A stretch of DNA of 64,000 nt from Triglochin maritima (lineage: Eukaryota > Streptophyta > Magnoliopsida > Alismatales > Juncaginaceae), in NCBI GenBank assembly GCA_963682175.1, contig OY821779.1:2554501-2618500 (forward strand). Reading direction: 5' to 3'. Position numbers and translations under genes: made by a program. Every line of letters starts with the position of its first letter. Positions within the stretch are counted from its first letter, which is position 1. A model generated the notes under the pieces. That model did no database searches. It was not told the DNA's origin and saw nothing but the letters and a program-made list of their open reading frames with translations. Shown here piece by piece: positions 50,248-63,086 of the stretch.

Positions 50248-53200
50248 TTAACATGTTCCACTACTTGAAGTGGTTTTTTGCCTTGCGGTGGGGGAATTGC
50301 TTACAGGTTTTAGCAGTGGCTTTAGCGCTGCCATGATTTCAGAAAATGACGGTCGCTGCTTTGGATCTCTGTAACATGCAATCATATATGAGCACCGGAG
50401 AGCAGAATGTAACTAGAACTGGATAATAATATAATGGAAATATTATCATAGCTCTGACAAATTATTGACAATGAATGACAGTTTTATGTTTATCATGTCC
50501 ATTCCAAAAAGGAGACGAAAACCTAGTATTTTGACGTTACTTTTTAGTGGACTCAATTACCATGACATTGTAGCCAATTAGTGATTGAGTAGGTATTTGA
50601 CTGTGTTCTGATAGTTTACTTTTTAGTCCATAAGGGCTAGTTGACATAACCATTCCAAGATAAAAGGTTTGTACAAAACTGTCAGTTGCACAGACAAAAA
50701 TTAACTGTAGATAAGAAGGCAGGCATGCTTACGTTTGCCAGCATTTTGTTATAATGTCGGCAATCGCAGGATCCATGTCACCAGGAACATCAAGACGCCG
50801 GTGCTGAAATCCAACAGCACCAACAACTTGCATTGGATTCATTCCTTCCCACGGTTGTTTTAGAGTACAAAGCTCCCATAATATAACTCCAAAACTGTAA
50901 ACATCACATCTGAAAATAGGAAAGCGTCCACAATGAATCACCTTTAAATTTAAATTATAAAGATCTATTTTTTCTGGGTATATATATGAAATCATACTTC
51001 TCATCTGAAGGTTCATTTCGCAATACTTCTGGAGCCATCCACTCAGCCTACAAACACATATATGATATAATGTCAAAGAATTAAACAATACTATATACTA
51101 CATAAACATCAGAACTCAAGTAAATGAAGTAACAGGATCAAATACATTCCCGAACAGAACAAACCGACACTAAAATTAGGACATCAGAAAAAGGTTCACT
51201 GAATTTCAAACTTCTCCTTAATTTAAAGTTAGAAGATTAGGAAAAACCAACGAGTTGCTTTGTCCTGAAAACAGGAAACGGGAAGTGTCAGGACAACTAT
51301 AGTTTTAAGAGACATTGTTCCACATATTGTATTAGAGAGTGGAGTCTTAACTCACTATTACAAAATAGCATATGGCATTGGATTGGAGAGAAAATTTGTC
51401 AATGTTCACCACATTTAATAATCAAAACTCTTTGTCAGGAGGCAAAGGTAAGTTTTAGGAGCTACAAACACTTGTCACCATACAAACTTCAATTAATGCA
51501 CTTAAAGTGAGAAATACAAAACAGTAACGTCCACCGTGGATACAACAGATCAGAAGTAAAATCATCATGTTATTCAATTCACTGATACACCCTCGTACTG
51601 CCATCAAACATATAGATATATAATAGCCAGATAGGTTGTGGTTCACAAGGATTATCAAAACCACAAAGCCTCTGCGATGGACTAGCAGAAACAGGTGACT
51701 TCCCAGTTCGTTGGGAAAAGCAACTTGGTAAAGAGATTGAAGAATAGACAAGGCAAGAAAATAGAATGAACAAATGAGAAGAAAAATAATAATTAAAAAC
51801 TTATAGTAGGAACAACTACTAGTTATGAATCCACAGACAACACGCATAAATTGGAAACACATGCGAGCAATTAGAATTATGCTTACAGTTCCTGCAGTTG
51901 ACTTAGAAGAGAGAAATGTATTGTGCTTTATCCTTGATAGCCCAAAGTCACAAACCTAGCATAGAAAGATAAAGCAAAAAATTCTCCAGATTAAAATTCC
52001 TGTTGTAAAGTGATGAAATCACGTCAATAGAGGAATACCTTCACAACCCAGTTCTTATCCACAAGAAGATTTGGGGATTTCAGATCACGATGTACAATTG
52101 CAGGCGAGCAACTATGGAGATAATTCATTCCACGAGCCTAATGAGGTAAGAGAGAGTAGGTTGTACTGTAATTAAAAACCTTAGGAACTAAGCAAGAAAA
52201 AAGTCTAACCAAGACAATAAAAAGAGCAACAATTTACTAATCATACAACGTCAAGTGCCATCTTCAGACGCCTCCTTTCATCTAACTGATTGTTAGGCCG
52301 ATGAATCAACCTAAACAAGCTACCCCTGCAAGTCGTAAATCATAGTCCATAGTTTACAATAAAGCATGAAAATAGATAATTGTCTCAAGGAACAACATGC
52401 ATAAGACACCATGAAAAAAATTAAATCCTTTTTCCCTATGCCCAAGAAGTTTTTCTGTTAGCAGCTGAAGAAGCGGAACACCATGCACGAGAAAGAGGCC
52501 TAATACTTCATGCTACCAGGTAACTAGCCAATCCTTAATCACATGTTTCGTGATGGCATGAAGCACTTTTTAGCTTTTAGTTGAATAAATATGTTTTGAA
52601 GCCTACCTACAACCTGAATTGACACTGTTCATTTTTAATTTTATTACGTCTTCAATGACAAGTTCTCAAATTATTAGGACCATTCAAGAAATGACTGAAG
52701 TCAGAACCGTACTGCAGTAAGGGCAGGTGATCAGCAATTATTGGATGAGGATGATGTTTAGATCAGCAATTATTGGATGAGGATGATGTTTACATCAGTA
52801 TCTCAAAATCACCCCAGTGCCTCAAAAGAGAGACTACTCCCAAAGTTTACATCAGTATACTACATCATATATTTAAGGAAGCACAGTCCTTACCTGGGAA
52901 GAAATTCAGTGATGATTGATAAATTTGGAACATGCACAACAGCTCCCATGAAAAGAACAACATTGGGATGTCTCAATCTCTTCATGATTCGAACCTTGAA
53001 ATAAAAGCACAACACAATTAACAGAGACCCAATTCAACCAAGACAATCCAAGTCAAGCATTTTGAAAATTGAAAAAAAATGACTAAAGGTTTTATACCAT
53101 CCCACCTTAGTTGACAACTACATTACTATCATGGATGACCACCCTTCTAAAAATGTGGTTTTACCAAAACCACTAGGACTCTACATAGATCATATACAAA

Positions 53201-56200
53201 AGACAAATCATAAGGATTGTGCTTGACCAACAACTGCTTCTAGTTGTTTTCTTACCTTTCCATTTGCTTACTAGGTTTACAATCTAAGTGACATGTTTGT
53301 TTTATATGCTCCTCAATGTTTACCCCATTATGTCCATGCTCCATTCTCTCTGAGTGTGTTCATGATTTGAATGGAAGAATAGAATCGTGTCTTGAGTGCT
53401 AGAAATTGAGCTTGCACACGGGTTCTGGTATTTTAAGAAATGAAGATTTTTGAACGTGGTCTTGACTGCAAAAATAATATGTAAAGGCTCTATATCTTCC
53501 CACCTTAGCCTGAGCAGATACATAGCTATATGAAACAAAAACAAAGGTACAAGAATAAGGTTCCCACTCAAATCTTACCTCGCTCTTGAAGTCTTCCAAA
53601 GCATCACCTGAAAGATCTTGTTCTAAGAATTTTTTAACTGCCACTTCCTGGAGAAAGAAAATTATAGCGTCATACAAATTGTAACTCACAGGGACTACAT
53701 ATCCTAATCGAGATGAGACATACAGCTGTCAATGGATAAAACATTCTTGACAATAAAACGTGACAATATTAAATCATATAAGAACCCTAAAATGCTATCA
53801 GTTAAATTCTAGATTGTCAAAATCACAAAAAAGAGTTTTTTTGCCTTTAGCATGCATGCCTGACACATACATAATATGATATGAAATATGCTTCATATAC
53901 GCAGCATTTTTCTCCACAAATATGATTGAAAAAATAAAGATCCACAACAAAAGGGTTTTCTAAATGAAAAATAGTCAATAATGCCACCAGAGACTCTTTA
54001 ATGCTTGATGCTAAATCCACACGCCATCCTCACCCTACATTCCTACAATATGAACTAATGCACATTTGGGGTTGGTATGAAATAGGGATCCGTTTAGAAA
54101 TGGTATAGAAGATACCTACATACGAGATCAATAATTATCTTATGTAAATTCTTTATTTTTGGACAATTATAAACAAATCAAGAGCAATGACAAGATATGC
54201 ATAATAACAAAAAAAAACGAGAATTTTAAGTAACAACTTGACAATTTGAAATGTCAAAAAGATAAATGCAGATCAAGTAAATGCATCATCAACAAAAAAG
54301 ACAATTATTTAATACAATGAATGGTAATAATGGCTCAAGAATTGTAGTAATATGTTGATCAGTTAATGTTTCTTAGTTTCTTCTCAAAAATTCCCAAGAA
54401 CATAAAAGAGAAAAAAAGACCTCTACTCATAGTGGTAAAAAATTGGATATAAAAGAGAACTCACCGTCCCATGCCAATCTCCACGGTATACCTCTCCATA
54501 TGACCCTATGAGAGAAGAAATTATAAATCAAATAAACCAAATTGGAAGATAAACGATTTTATAGATAAACTATAAAAAAATAGAAAACTATAGAACAAAA
54601 ATACACAAATCAAAAGAGCCGATGTGAGAGTTACCTAGTCCAATCCGCTCACCCAAGACAATTTCTTCCCATGGTATTTCAAATTCAGCAACATCTTCCA
54701 GGGATCCATCAGACTTGATACTACCAATGCCCACCGATTTATCTGAAGTTCTCTCTGTTTTATGCTGAGCCTCACTTGTCCCCTGCTCACTCTCAGAGAA
54801 TCCATCCGAGGTCTGAGCACTTCCTTGATTTTCACCACTGGGAGATTTTCCTTTAGTCTTTTGCCCAACATGTTCTGCGTCACTGAAGTAAGTAATCGCT
54901 GGAAAATGTTGATGATGTAGCAGTTTTTCATATTGCATGTTTGCAGCAGCAGTAGTGGCTACAACAGCTGCAGCTGTGGCTGTGGCAGCTGTCGAAACTG
55001 GGACTTCAACATTTGCATCTGTACCAGATTTAGATGCAGCAACAACCATTGAAGATGCAACAATAGCAGCAGTTGCAACAGCAGCAGCAACTGGCATGTT
55101 GTCCATCAACTTCATGGGGGAAGGCTGTTGCTGTAAACAATTTTCTTCAGATTGAGATTGACAAGAAACTGCCATATCCAAAGGATTTTGGAAACCTAAA
55201 CCTGCAACTGGTCTGAGATCATCCACCTGTGGCCGAGACTGAAAAGCTTTTTGTCGTTCATTCTGTTCAATTGAAGAGGATAAAGGCAGCGCAGAGCTTC
55301 CCTGTCCCTTTGATAGTTGTGTGGTTTCAGTTCCTCCCCTGTTTAGTTCATTATTATGCTCATACAAAATTTTGGTTTCAGGTGTTGGATTTTCTTGCTG
55401 GTCGGAACATATTTCAGAAAACAAATTAGGGGGCACCGCAACACCGCTTTCTAGCAAGACATTATGAAGTTTCTGAGCTAACTTTGGATTCTCCTTAGTT
55501 GCATCTATCATGTATTGTGAAACATCCTTCACCTTCATTTTGCGAACAGCAACAGAACCAATACCTTCTGTCCAAGAAGGAGACCTAGTTAGAGCATGAG
55601 GTTGGTTTTGCTTAGGAGAGGTTTCATGCAATGGAGCCTTCTGGCTGTGGGGATTGCCAGCACTTTTGGAGACCTCCTCAGAGACGTTCTTACCTTTTTT
55701 GTTGTCTTCAATGTGTGATTCACCCATATTGCTTGCATCACTTTCTGAGGTGGCAAAATATCCAAATGACCTTTTGTCTGCTGTCTCATTGCCAGAAAAA
55801 CAGCTGATAGTACTTGAAGCACTGCTACTACAGGAAATAACTTGAAAATTCTCAGCATCTCCCAAGGAAGGACTCAATGTGAAAGAACCATCGTCAAATT
55901 CTCCCAATGCTCCAACAGCATCAGATGAAATGAGAGTTCCAGGATCTTGCATTAGATCAACTATCCATTCCCTGCCATGTGGAACGGTAAGTTGAATGAT
56001 CAAACAGGTGATAATGAAAGTAACTTCCAATGCTTGTCAGTAAACTAAATTTTATGCAGGCGAGAAATATAACTTCAAGTTATTAGCTTGATGGCACCAC
56101 GTAAATAACCAAATGAAAATTACAAAAGAAGACCTAAACAATGTACAAAATAGCCAGTTCCGTACACTTCTTTACATGGGCATCTAGTGATGAATCACTG

Positions 56201-58738
56201 TAACAGTTATATATCCTATGATATACAAGAAGAATACCTGTTATCCTGGAGTCTCACAATGTTCATAGCTCCATCATCTGAACCTGTGTACGTTTTTCCT
56301 TTTAACAATTGGCAGGGAATCCCAACACTATCGGCCAAAACCTGCAAAATCACTCACGTGTTAATTATTAGTTAAACTATTAAAGCATATCAATGTTGGG
56401 AAAGTACATGCATTTCAAGAGGAAAAGATGTCTGAATTTATCTTTTGATGTGCTGCAAACTCCATTGGTTACGCAAAATCATAGAAAATTTACAACCTCG
56501 TCTAATTTCAATCAGGAATACCTTTGCTGTCAAAGCTTTACGAGGGTTCAAAATTACCACTTAATAATTTAAACCCGGAAATACAAGTAAAGTCCATTTA
56601 AATCTCCATCTCACAATATCACAATCTTCCATTCCTTTGCATATGAATTTTTCCTGTGCACAGGAGCTCACAGGAAGGCAAACACAGGTAATGCACCGAT
56701 GACCGATCCAACAGTTCTTCAAATTAGCAGTTGCATATAGACAAGAAAACGACATTAAGCACATCCTGTCTGCCTCTAAATTTTCTTTCCTCTAAATAAC
56801 AGTGGCAAAAAAAAACTTTACAAAAGATAATAAAGATCGACATTGAAGATACTTATTACATTCGCAGTCAATGCAAAATTGAAGGAAGACGTATTTAAAC
56901 AAGATCCAGAACTTACAAGACAAGAAAAGTCAAAGGCTGCATCAAAAGATACTAAAAAGTAAAAAAATGAAGAGCCTCCAAATATAGTAGCCCCAAAAGC
57001 CAAGATTGCAATTTTGATGTCACAATGGGTGTATTCTAACCTTGAATAGTAAAGCACGATGTCGAGCCAAACCAACTGTCAATCGACCAAGGGGCAAAAC
57101 AATATTCCCAGCATTCATCCTCAAAGTATTTCTAAAACCCTTCCATTCTTGCAATATTACATTGTTATCCGCCACTGGTCCCCCCATGTACTCAGAGACC
57201 AAACTAGCAAGTTTCTGTACCAAAGTTCTTCCAGCGAACCTGATTGACCCAGATTTTGAATCTAAAGCCATACGCAAGGCTTTCTGTTCAAGTATCACCA
57301 GGTCAGGGTCTCCTGAATGGTTCACTAACACTGCTTCCCAGCAAATACTGCTAGAAGCAGTCGTCCCTTGCAAATCAATCAGAGAAGGCATTTTTGCAGA
57401 AGATTCAGGCAAGATACCGTATAAATCGTGGAATCCATCTAATATCTTGTCATCAAAGCTAAGTGCATTGTAATTCTGCCAATTGTGAACAAAACTATGA
57501 TATGAGAAGATTTGGAAATTATATTTTAATTAAGTTGTGAAAAGAGAATATCATTTGTAGCTCTAGTGTTCCACTCACTTCCATAGTTCCATGGAAGTAA
57601 AAACAATGGTGAAGCACCAAGTGCACTGAATATTGACTTGTTTTGAATCATTAAGAATATACATAAGATATAACCTAGATCTATACCATACCCCTCTTAG
57701 AAAGACACATTATACAACTTCCAATGTTCTGACTTTTATTTGTAACTATTGCGAAGTAACAAAGAATGTACCCCAAAATTTTAAACTTTTTTCAATTCTT
57801 TGTACTTAAGTAAGAACATATTGGAAGTAAGGCCTAACTGTCTCACCAAGTAAGAGCTGCAGGAGGTTGACCTTAATGCTATACCAAAGTAAGACCCTAC
57901 TGAATTGAAAGTTGGCCTAATTGTTGGTGATGGGCGCTGAGGCATGGATTCTAGACTACAAACTTTAGGGAGGAACTCCTTGGTCAAATTCAATATAAAA
58001 ATAATTCTCTAGGCATGCTCTTATTTGAAGGTAGGTGATAAAAACACACAAACAATTTGATATAGCATCCCAAGATTCCTCAACGAGTTAGATTACTTCT
58101 AAAACTTTATCATCAAATATTTATTTCCAACTACTAGACCCTACGACAAGTAATTTCATGTAGGAATGAAGAAAAGATCCTTAGAAATTCTGTCGCAATT
58201 TTTGGTGGTTATGGATATTCCCAAACTTAAAGCGTTAAACACAATAACGCTTCTGATTTTGCAACCAACAAGCAGTTAAAGTTCATGATTCCTGCAAATT
58301 TTACACGAACCAATTCCAAACACTAACCCAATACCGATAGGCGAGCACTTCAGCGGGCGAATTCTGCGGCGAGCACGACCCGAGACTTATCTGCTTAACC
58401 GCCTCGATCTGAACGGCCTCCGGATCCTCTCTAGCACTCAACTCAATAGCGAGCTGCACCTGGTACTCCTCCTCCTCCTCCTCCACCAGCTCCTTCTCCC
58501 TCCTCCTACCCTCCGCCGCCCCATCCATCTCCACCGGAACCAAACCACCGGCAAAGCTTCCGCCGCCGGAGTTCGAGTTCAAATTCGAATTCGAACTCGC
58601 CACGGGATTCTTCCCCGCCACAGAGCTCAACCAACCGGGAAACCCTAGCAGAGGCTTGTGGGGCGAATCGGAGGGTGGAGGAGAGGTTTCGCTGGGGTGT
58701 TCTTGCACGATGTGGAGCTTTTTGAGGAAATTCTTCAT
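50248..58738 (-). CDS. CTR1/EDR1-type Raf-like MAP kinase kinase kinase (MAPKKK delta-7 type)
   Basis: Thirteen exons join in frame to about 1030 residues: 58738-58328, 57475-57041, 56341-56238, 55971-54635, 54505-54465, 53647-53579, 52994-52894, 52325-52247, 52137-52039, 51955-51887, 51047-50998, 50909-50733 and 50368-50248. Residues about 110-325 form the EDR1/CTR1 N-terminal regulatory domain ([38 protein letters not shown]). A long low-complexity middle follows, including an Ala/Val/Thr-rich tract. The C-terminal kinase domain (about 755-1010) has [27 protein letters not shown] and VCDFGLSR, so it should be active. Relatives act in ethylene, ABA, osmotic-stress and defence signalling. The ORF is intact. 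Confidence 0.9.
52729..52792. repeat. Exact 32-bp tandem duplication in a kinase intron
   Basis: Two adjacent identical 32-base units, each beginning GATCAGCAATTATTGG and ending GATGATGTTTA, lie in the intron between the exons ending at 52894 and starting at 52325. Identity suggests a recent duplication. Confidence 0.9.
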
Positions 58739-59324
58739 GTTTGTGCCCCAAAGGTGGCACCTTTCCGGGGTTTCAGAAAGAAAAGTGCTCCATTTCCGGA
58801 GCCGGAAAAGAGGAGAGCAGAAGTGGAAATCGAAGGAAAAAGGTGAGGGAAGTGGTGGTCAAAACTGAAGGAGATTTAGGGGAAAGTCGGTTTTGGAATT
58901 GAAAGTTCCGACGATTAGGAATTTGTGGGATTTCCGAGCGAAGCCGTCCATGTCTGAGTCTGACCAACCCGCTCTGCCCATTCTCCGACTCTCTCTTCTT
59001 CTCCTTCGTATTTTCTCTCTCTAAACTCTTAAATCCAAAGTGGACTTAAAACTGTTAAAAGTGTCAACTTTAACAGAATTATTGATCAAAATAGAATGGA
59101 AAATATTTAGTAGACGTTCTTACGTGGCGGAGAAATTTTGTTCATTCAGCATCCAGTCAGCATGTACACTAAGTTTCTCAGAACAATGATGTCTTTCTTA
59201 TTTGTCTTCCCGATGCATTAAATGCATCTCTACGGAGATACCACATTTTCTTTTGGCGCTCAACGGAGATCCACTAAAGATCCCTTAGGGTTTCACGTCA
59301 CCTATTTTTTTACTCATTTTCCTT
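58739..59324. other. Kinase 5' UTR and promoter, then the transposon boundary region
   Basis: 58739-59030 is GC-richer, pyrimidine- and purine-patterned sequence upstream of the kinase ATG, consistent with 5' UTR and promoter. From about 59220 the sequence becomes related to the transposon. No exact border or target duplication could be fixed. Confidence 0.4.
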
Positions 59325-59425
59325 TTTTTCCGGACAAGCGCATGACTCATTCCGGACACAGTTACTATGTAATCCTGATAGTTGGAACACTTATTCCGGA
59401 CAAGCGTACTACTTACTCCGGAATG
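59325..59425 (+). repeat. Scattered TTCCGGACA motifs upstream of the FAR1 ORF
   Basis: Four copies of an (A)TTCCGGA(CA) motif, three followed by CAAGC or CACA, occur within about 100 bases. They match the unit of the 22-bp array at 62411-63086. Confidence 0.7.
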
Positions 59426-59627
59426 TTGTCTTTTTCTTTTATTTTCCTGATGCGTCCACAATCGCATTTAATGCTCCTCAAATCAGCACGTCCTCCATTT
59501 CTTCTTTTTTGGCGCTTCACGGAGATACAAAATGTTTTGGCTACTTTATTCGGATCCTATGAACCCTTCCTTCTTCTTCCTCCCTTTTTGTTGTACTGTA
59601 ATGACACTCGTTAATGTGTCCTCACAG

Positions 59628-60038
59628 CCGGCGCATGCCTCAATCGTCCCGCAAAAGAAGATGTATTTTCCTTCCTTTGAAGAAGCCAAAGCATTTTACG
59701 TTTCCTATGCCGATTCCTGTGGTTTTGGTGTGAAGATAAGGCAATCTCATTACGATCGTGGTGTTGTTATACGGGCCACTCTTACTTGCTCCAAGGAGGG
59801 TAATGCTCCGGGAAACCAAGGTGAAGGTAGACCAAAACATAGGTTATCCGGTAGGGTCGAGTGCACTGCTCGGATCATGGTCTCCGGAAATCCATCCAGA
59901 GGCTACGTAATTAACTACGTAGATCTCCAACATAACCACGTCATGCTGTCGGACGACCAGATGCTCGGATCAGGGTCTCCGGTTTACGTTCCAATCATTC
60001 AACCCAACACTAATCATTCATCCATGTATTGTTCGTAA
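59628..60038 (+). CDS. FAR1-type DNA-binding domain ORF of a transposon
   Basis: The frame contains SFEEAKAFYVSYADSCGFGV followed by a basic RQS segment, then LTCSKEG, RVECTARI and QHNHVM, the C-C-H-H zinc-binding arrangement of the FAR1/FHY3 DNA-binding domain (WRKY-GCM1 fold). About 130 residues, ending TAA-type at 60038; no MULE transposase or SWIM zinc finger follows. An acceptor-like TCACAG at 59622-59627 suggests that an upstream exon may exist, so the start is uncertain. It is probably a transposon gene fragment and may act as a DNA-binding protein without a transposase. Confidence 0.65.
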   Translation, partial: PAHASIVPQKKMYFPSFEEAKAFYVSYADSCGFGVKIRQSHYDRGVVIRATLTCSKEGNAPGNQGEGRPKHRLSGRVECTARIMVSGNPSRGYVINYVDLQHNHVMLSDDQMLGSGSPVYVPIIQPNTNHSSMYCS

Positions 60039-61118
60039 CAACCGTATAAAAATTAACAAATAGTCTATGTAATTTGAACATGTATAAGCTATAAAAAATA
60101 ATGGTTTATGTAACAATTAATGGTGTAAAGTAAAACAAGTCTTTTTGGCCGATTATTGTTGACCGCACACCCCAGAGTCTTCAAGTAACCAGTTAGCCAA
60201 TTCGTCACTCACACGGTGGATAACCTTGCTCTGTTTCGGCTTCGTCGGATCAACATTCACCATCAAACACTTCATCCAGTACAAAACGTAAGGCCCGCAG
60301 TCGTTACTCCCGGCTAGCTGTCGTTGGCTACCCTTCCTCTCAACTATCAGCAACCAATCGACCTTCAACAACTCTCGCCAAAATTCCATCAACTGAAATG
60401 TTGTGCATTCATGAATTCCGAGACACCGGGAAGGATCTTCACCTTTTCCCAGCGAACGGGATATACTGTTGTACTGAATGAACTGTGATCTCGGTCCGTG
60501 GGCAACGAACAGAGTCCAGTGGCCAGACTTCCAGCATGGCTGTGCGATGATGGTCTCCGCCGCATTTAGTCCTACAATTTTGGGGAGTAGACAGTCTTCC
60601 ATTATATCTCCTCCATGTCCCTCCACAATTCTTCCCGATTCGAAGGTATCATGCAAACAACCTTTTGCGGCCCTCCTCTTCTGACGAGTACCTCGATTAG
60701 GGCGTCCATGGTTTCGTTGCTGAATTCCGATTTTCACGTTATTATTTCCTTGAGATCTTCACGGGTTATATTACAGAGTTCCCCCTCCAGATCACCTCTT
60801 TTTCGTCGCGTTCGGGAGCCGTGAGATTCAATAAACGTTGTACCTCATCAAGTTTCAACGATCTCAAGGCGGTCACATCCAGATCAGGTCTCGTCGAGGA
60901 AACATGGTCGGCCAGAACATCTTTGGCGGCTTCTTCGGCCTCCTCTATCTCTTTGGCGGCTTCTTCGGCCTCCTTTATCTCTTTGTTGGCTTCTACGGCC
61001 TTCTTCTCTACCCCCTCTTGGCCAGATATCCTGTACGCTTCGGCTCTATCTTCTGTGCGCAAGCGTGGTCTTTTGGTCCACAATTTTGTTGGGTGCGTTT
61101 CCCTCTCCCTCTTCCTCT

Positions 61119-61875
61119 CTACATCCTTCCTCTGACGTTCCTCCTCCCTCGTCTTCTTCTCTTCCTCTCTTCCTCCTCCCTCCTCTTCCTCTCTTCCTTC
61201 TCCCTTCTCTTACTGTCTTCCTCCTCCCTCGTCTTCCTGTCCTCCTCCTCCCTCTTCTTCCTCTCTTCCTCCTCCCTCCTCGTCCTTTCTTCCTCCTCCC
61301 TCTTCTTCCTGTCTTCCTCCTCCCTCCTCTTCCTTTCTTCCTCCTCCCTCCTCTTCCTCTCTTCCTTCTCCCTTCTCTTACTGTCTTCCTCCTCCCTCGT
61401 CTTCCTCTCTTCCTCCTCCCTCCTCTTCCTTTCTTCCTCCTCCCTCTTCTTCCTGTCTTCCTCCTCCCTCCTCTTCCTTTCTTCCTCCTCCCTCTTCTTC
61501 CTGTCTTCCTCCTCCCTCCTCTTCCTCTCTTCCTTCTCCCTCATCTTCCTCTCTTCCTCCTCCCTCTTCCTCCTCTCTTCCTTCTCCCTTTTCTTCCTGT
61601 CTTCCTCCTCCCCCTTCTTCCTCTCTTCCTCCTCCCTCCTCTTCTTGTCTTCCTCCTCCCTCTTCTTCCTCTCTTCCTCCTCCCTCCTCTTCCTCTCTTC
61701 CTCCTCCCTCCTTTTCCTCTCTTCCTCCTCCCTCTTCCTCCTCTCTTCATCCTCCCTCCTCTTCCTCTCTTCCTTCTCCCTCTTCCTCCTCTCTTCCGTC
61801 TCCCTCCTCTTCCCTCTTCTTCCTCTCTTCCTCCTCCCTCTTCTTCCTTTCTTCCTCCTCCCTCCTATTCCTCTT
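61119..61875 (-). repeat. Long purine/pyrimidine tract encoding an EERKR-type charged repeat
   Basis: About 750 bases are almost pure pyrimidine on the plus strand (TCTTCCTCCTCCC units). On the minus strand this encodes EERKRREEE-type 7-8 residue repeats, expected to form a very charged helix. Because of the repeat, several frames on both strands stay open, so long ORFs here are not evidence of additional genes. A frame change near 61815 lies at the repeat edge. Confidence 0.8.
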
Positions 61876-62410
61876 TTCATCCTTCCCACGGAGTCCTTGA
61901 AGACTGATTTCGTGTCTCAGCCTCCGACACTCCTCTTGAGAGATCCTCAGTTCTTCCTCCAGTCTGTTATTTTTTTCGGTCGCCTTCTTAAGTGCTGCTT
62001 CGGCTTGCAGCCATTTCGTCTTAACCTCACTCAGTTCCAACTCTTGTAGCAGTGGATCACATGGAATGCTGCATTCACTAAGTTGTACCCTTGGTAGAGT
62101 TGATGTTGAAGGTGTTTCCTTCGAGGCGACCTTTTGTGCGGGAGTTGCTTCTGGAGGAGGAATTTGATCCTCTATCATCAGTTCATGCTCCCTTTCGCTG
62201 AGTGTCGGAGTGCCCTTCAACTCAAATTTGGCGCCATAAATCCCATGCAAGTTGATGTCGCGTTCCTCCCATTTCCTCAGGATTTGACGTCTCCCAAACA
62301 TTTCCGACCAGCAGTTGAACCGTGGAAATGCTGAACTGGGATCCCCCAATTTGAACTTCTCGCAAAGCCAAACCTGCAAATAAGAATGAGTTAGGAGAGA
62401 CATAAAACCT

Positions 62411-63086
62411 TTTCGGACAGACAAATAACGGAAACCGAACAGAAATAATAAATTCCGGACAGACACAATAATAAATTCCGGACAGGCACAACACTTATTT
62501 CGGACAGACACAACACGTATTCCGGACAGACACATGACTTATTCCGGACAGGCACAAGACTTATTCCGGACAGACACAACACTTATTCCGGACAGACACC
62601 ACTTATTCCGGACAGACACAATACTTATTCCGGACAGACACAACACGTATTCCGGACAAACACATGACTTATTCCGGACAGACACAACACGTATTCCGAA
62701 CAGACACATTACTTATTCCGGACGACCACATGACTTATTCCGGAAAGACACAACACGTATTCCGGACAAACACATGACTTATTCCGGACAGCCACAACAC
62801 GTATTCCGGACAGACACAACACCTATTCCGGACAGACACTTGACTTATTCCGGACAGGCACAAGACTTATTCCGGACAGACACAACACTTATTCTGGACA
62901 GACACAACACGTATTCCGGACATACACATTACTTATTCCGGACGACCACATGACTTATTCCGGACACACAACACTTATTCCGGACAGACACATGACTTAT
63001 TCCGGACGGACACAACACGTATTCCGGACAGACACAACACCTATTCCGGACAGCCACAACACTTATTCCGGAAAGACACAACACTA
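62411..63086. repeat. 22-bp tandem array with TTCCGGA core in the transposon gene intron
   Basis: About 30 units of roughly TTATTCCGGACAGACACAAC plus AC, period 22, with small substitutions (CATGAC, CACGTA, CACCTA variants). It fills nearly all of the intron between 63107 and 62374. Because 22 is not a multiple of 3, three units give a 22-residue peptide repeat in open frames on both strands; these frames are not genes. Confidence 0.9.

Noticed and set aside
60838..62049. Long plus-strand ORF of 403 codons rich in Leu, Ser and Phe
   Set aside because: It is a shadow of the pyrimidine tract, whose minus strand encodes the charged repeat of the transposon protein.
62534..62953. Plus-strand ORF with a 22-residue peptide repeat
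   Set aside because: It arises from the 22-bp intron array, which is open in several frames on both strands. No start context or family match.
62411..63086. Possible CRISPR array from regularly spaced short repeats
   Set aside because: The units are directly adjacent with no unique spacers, lie in a eukaryotic intron, and there are no cas genes.
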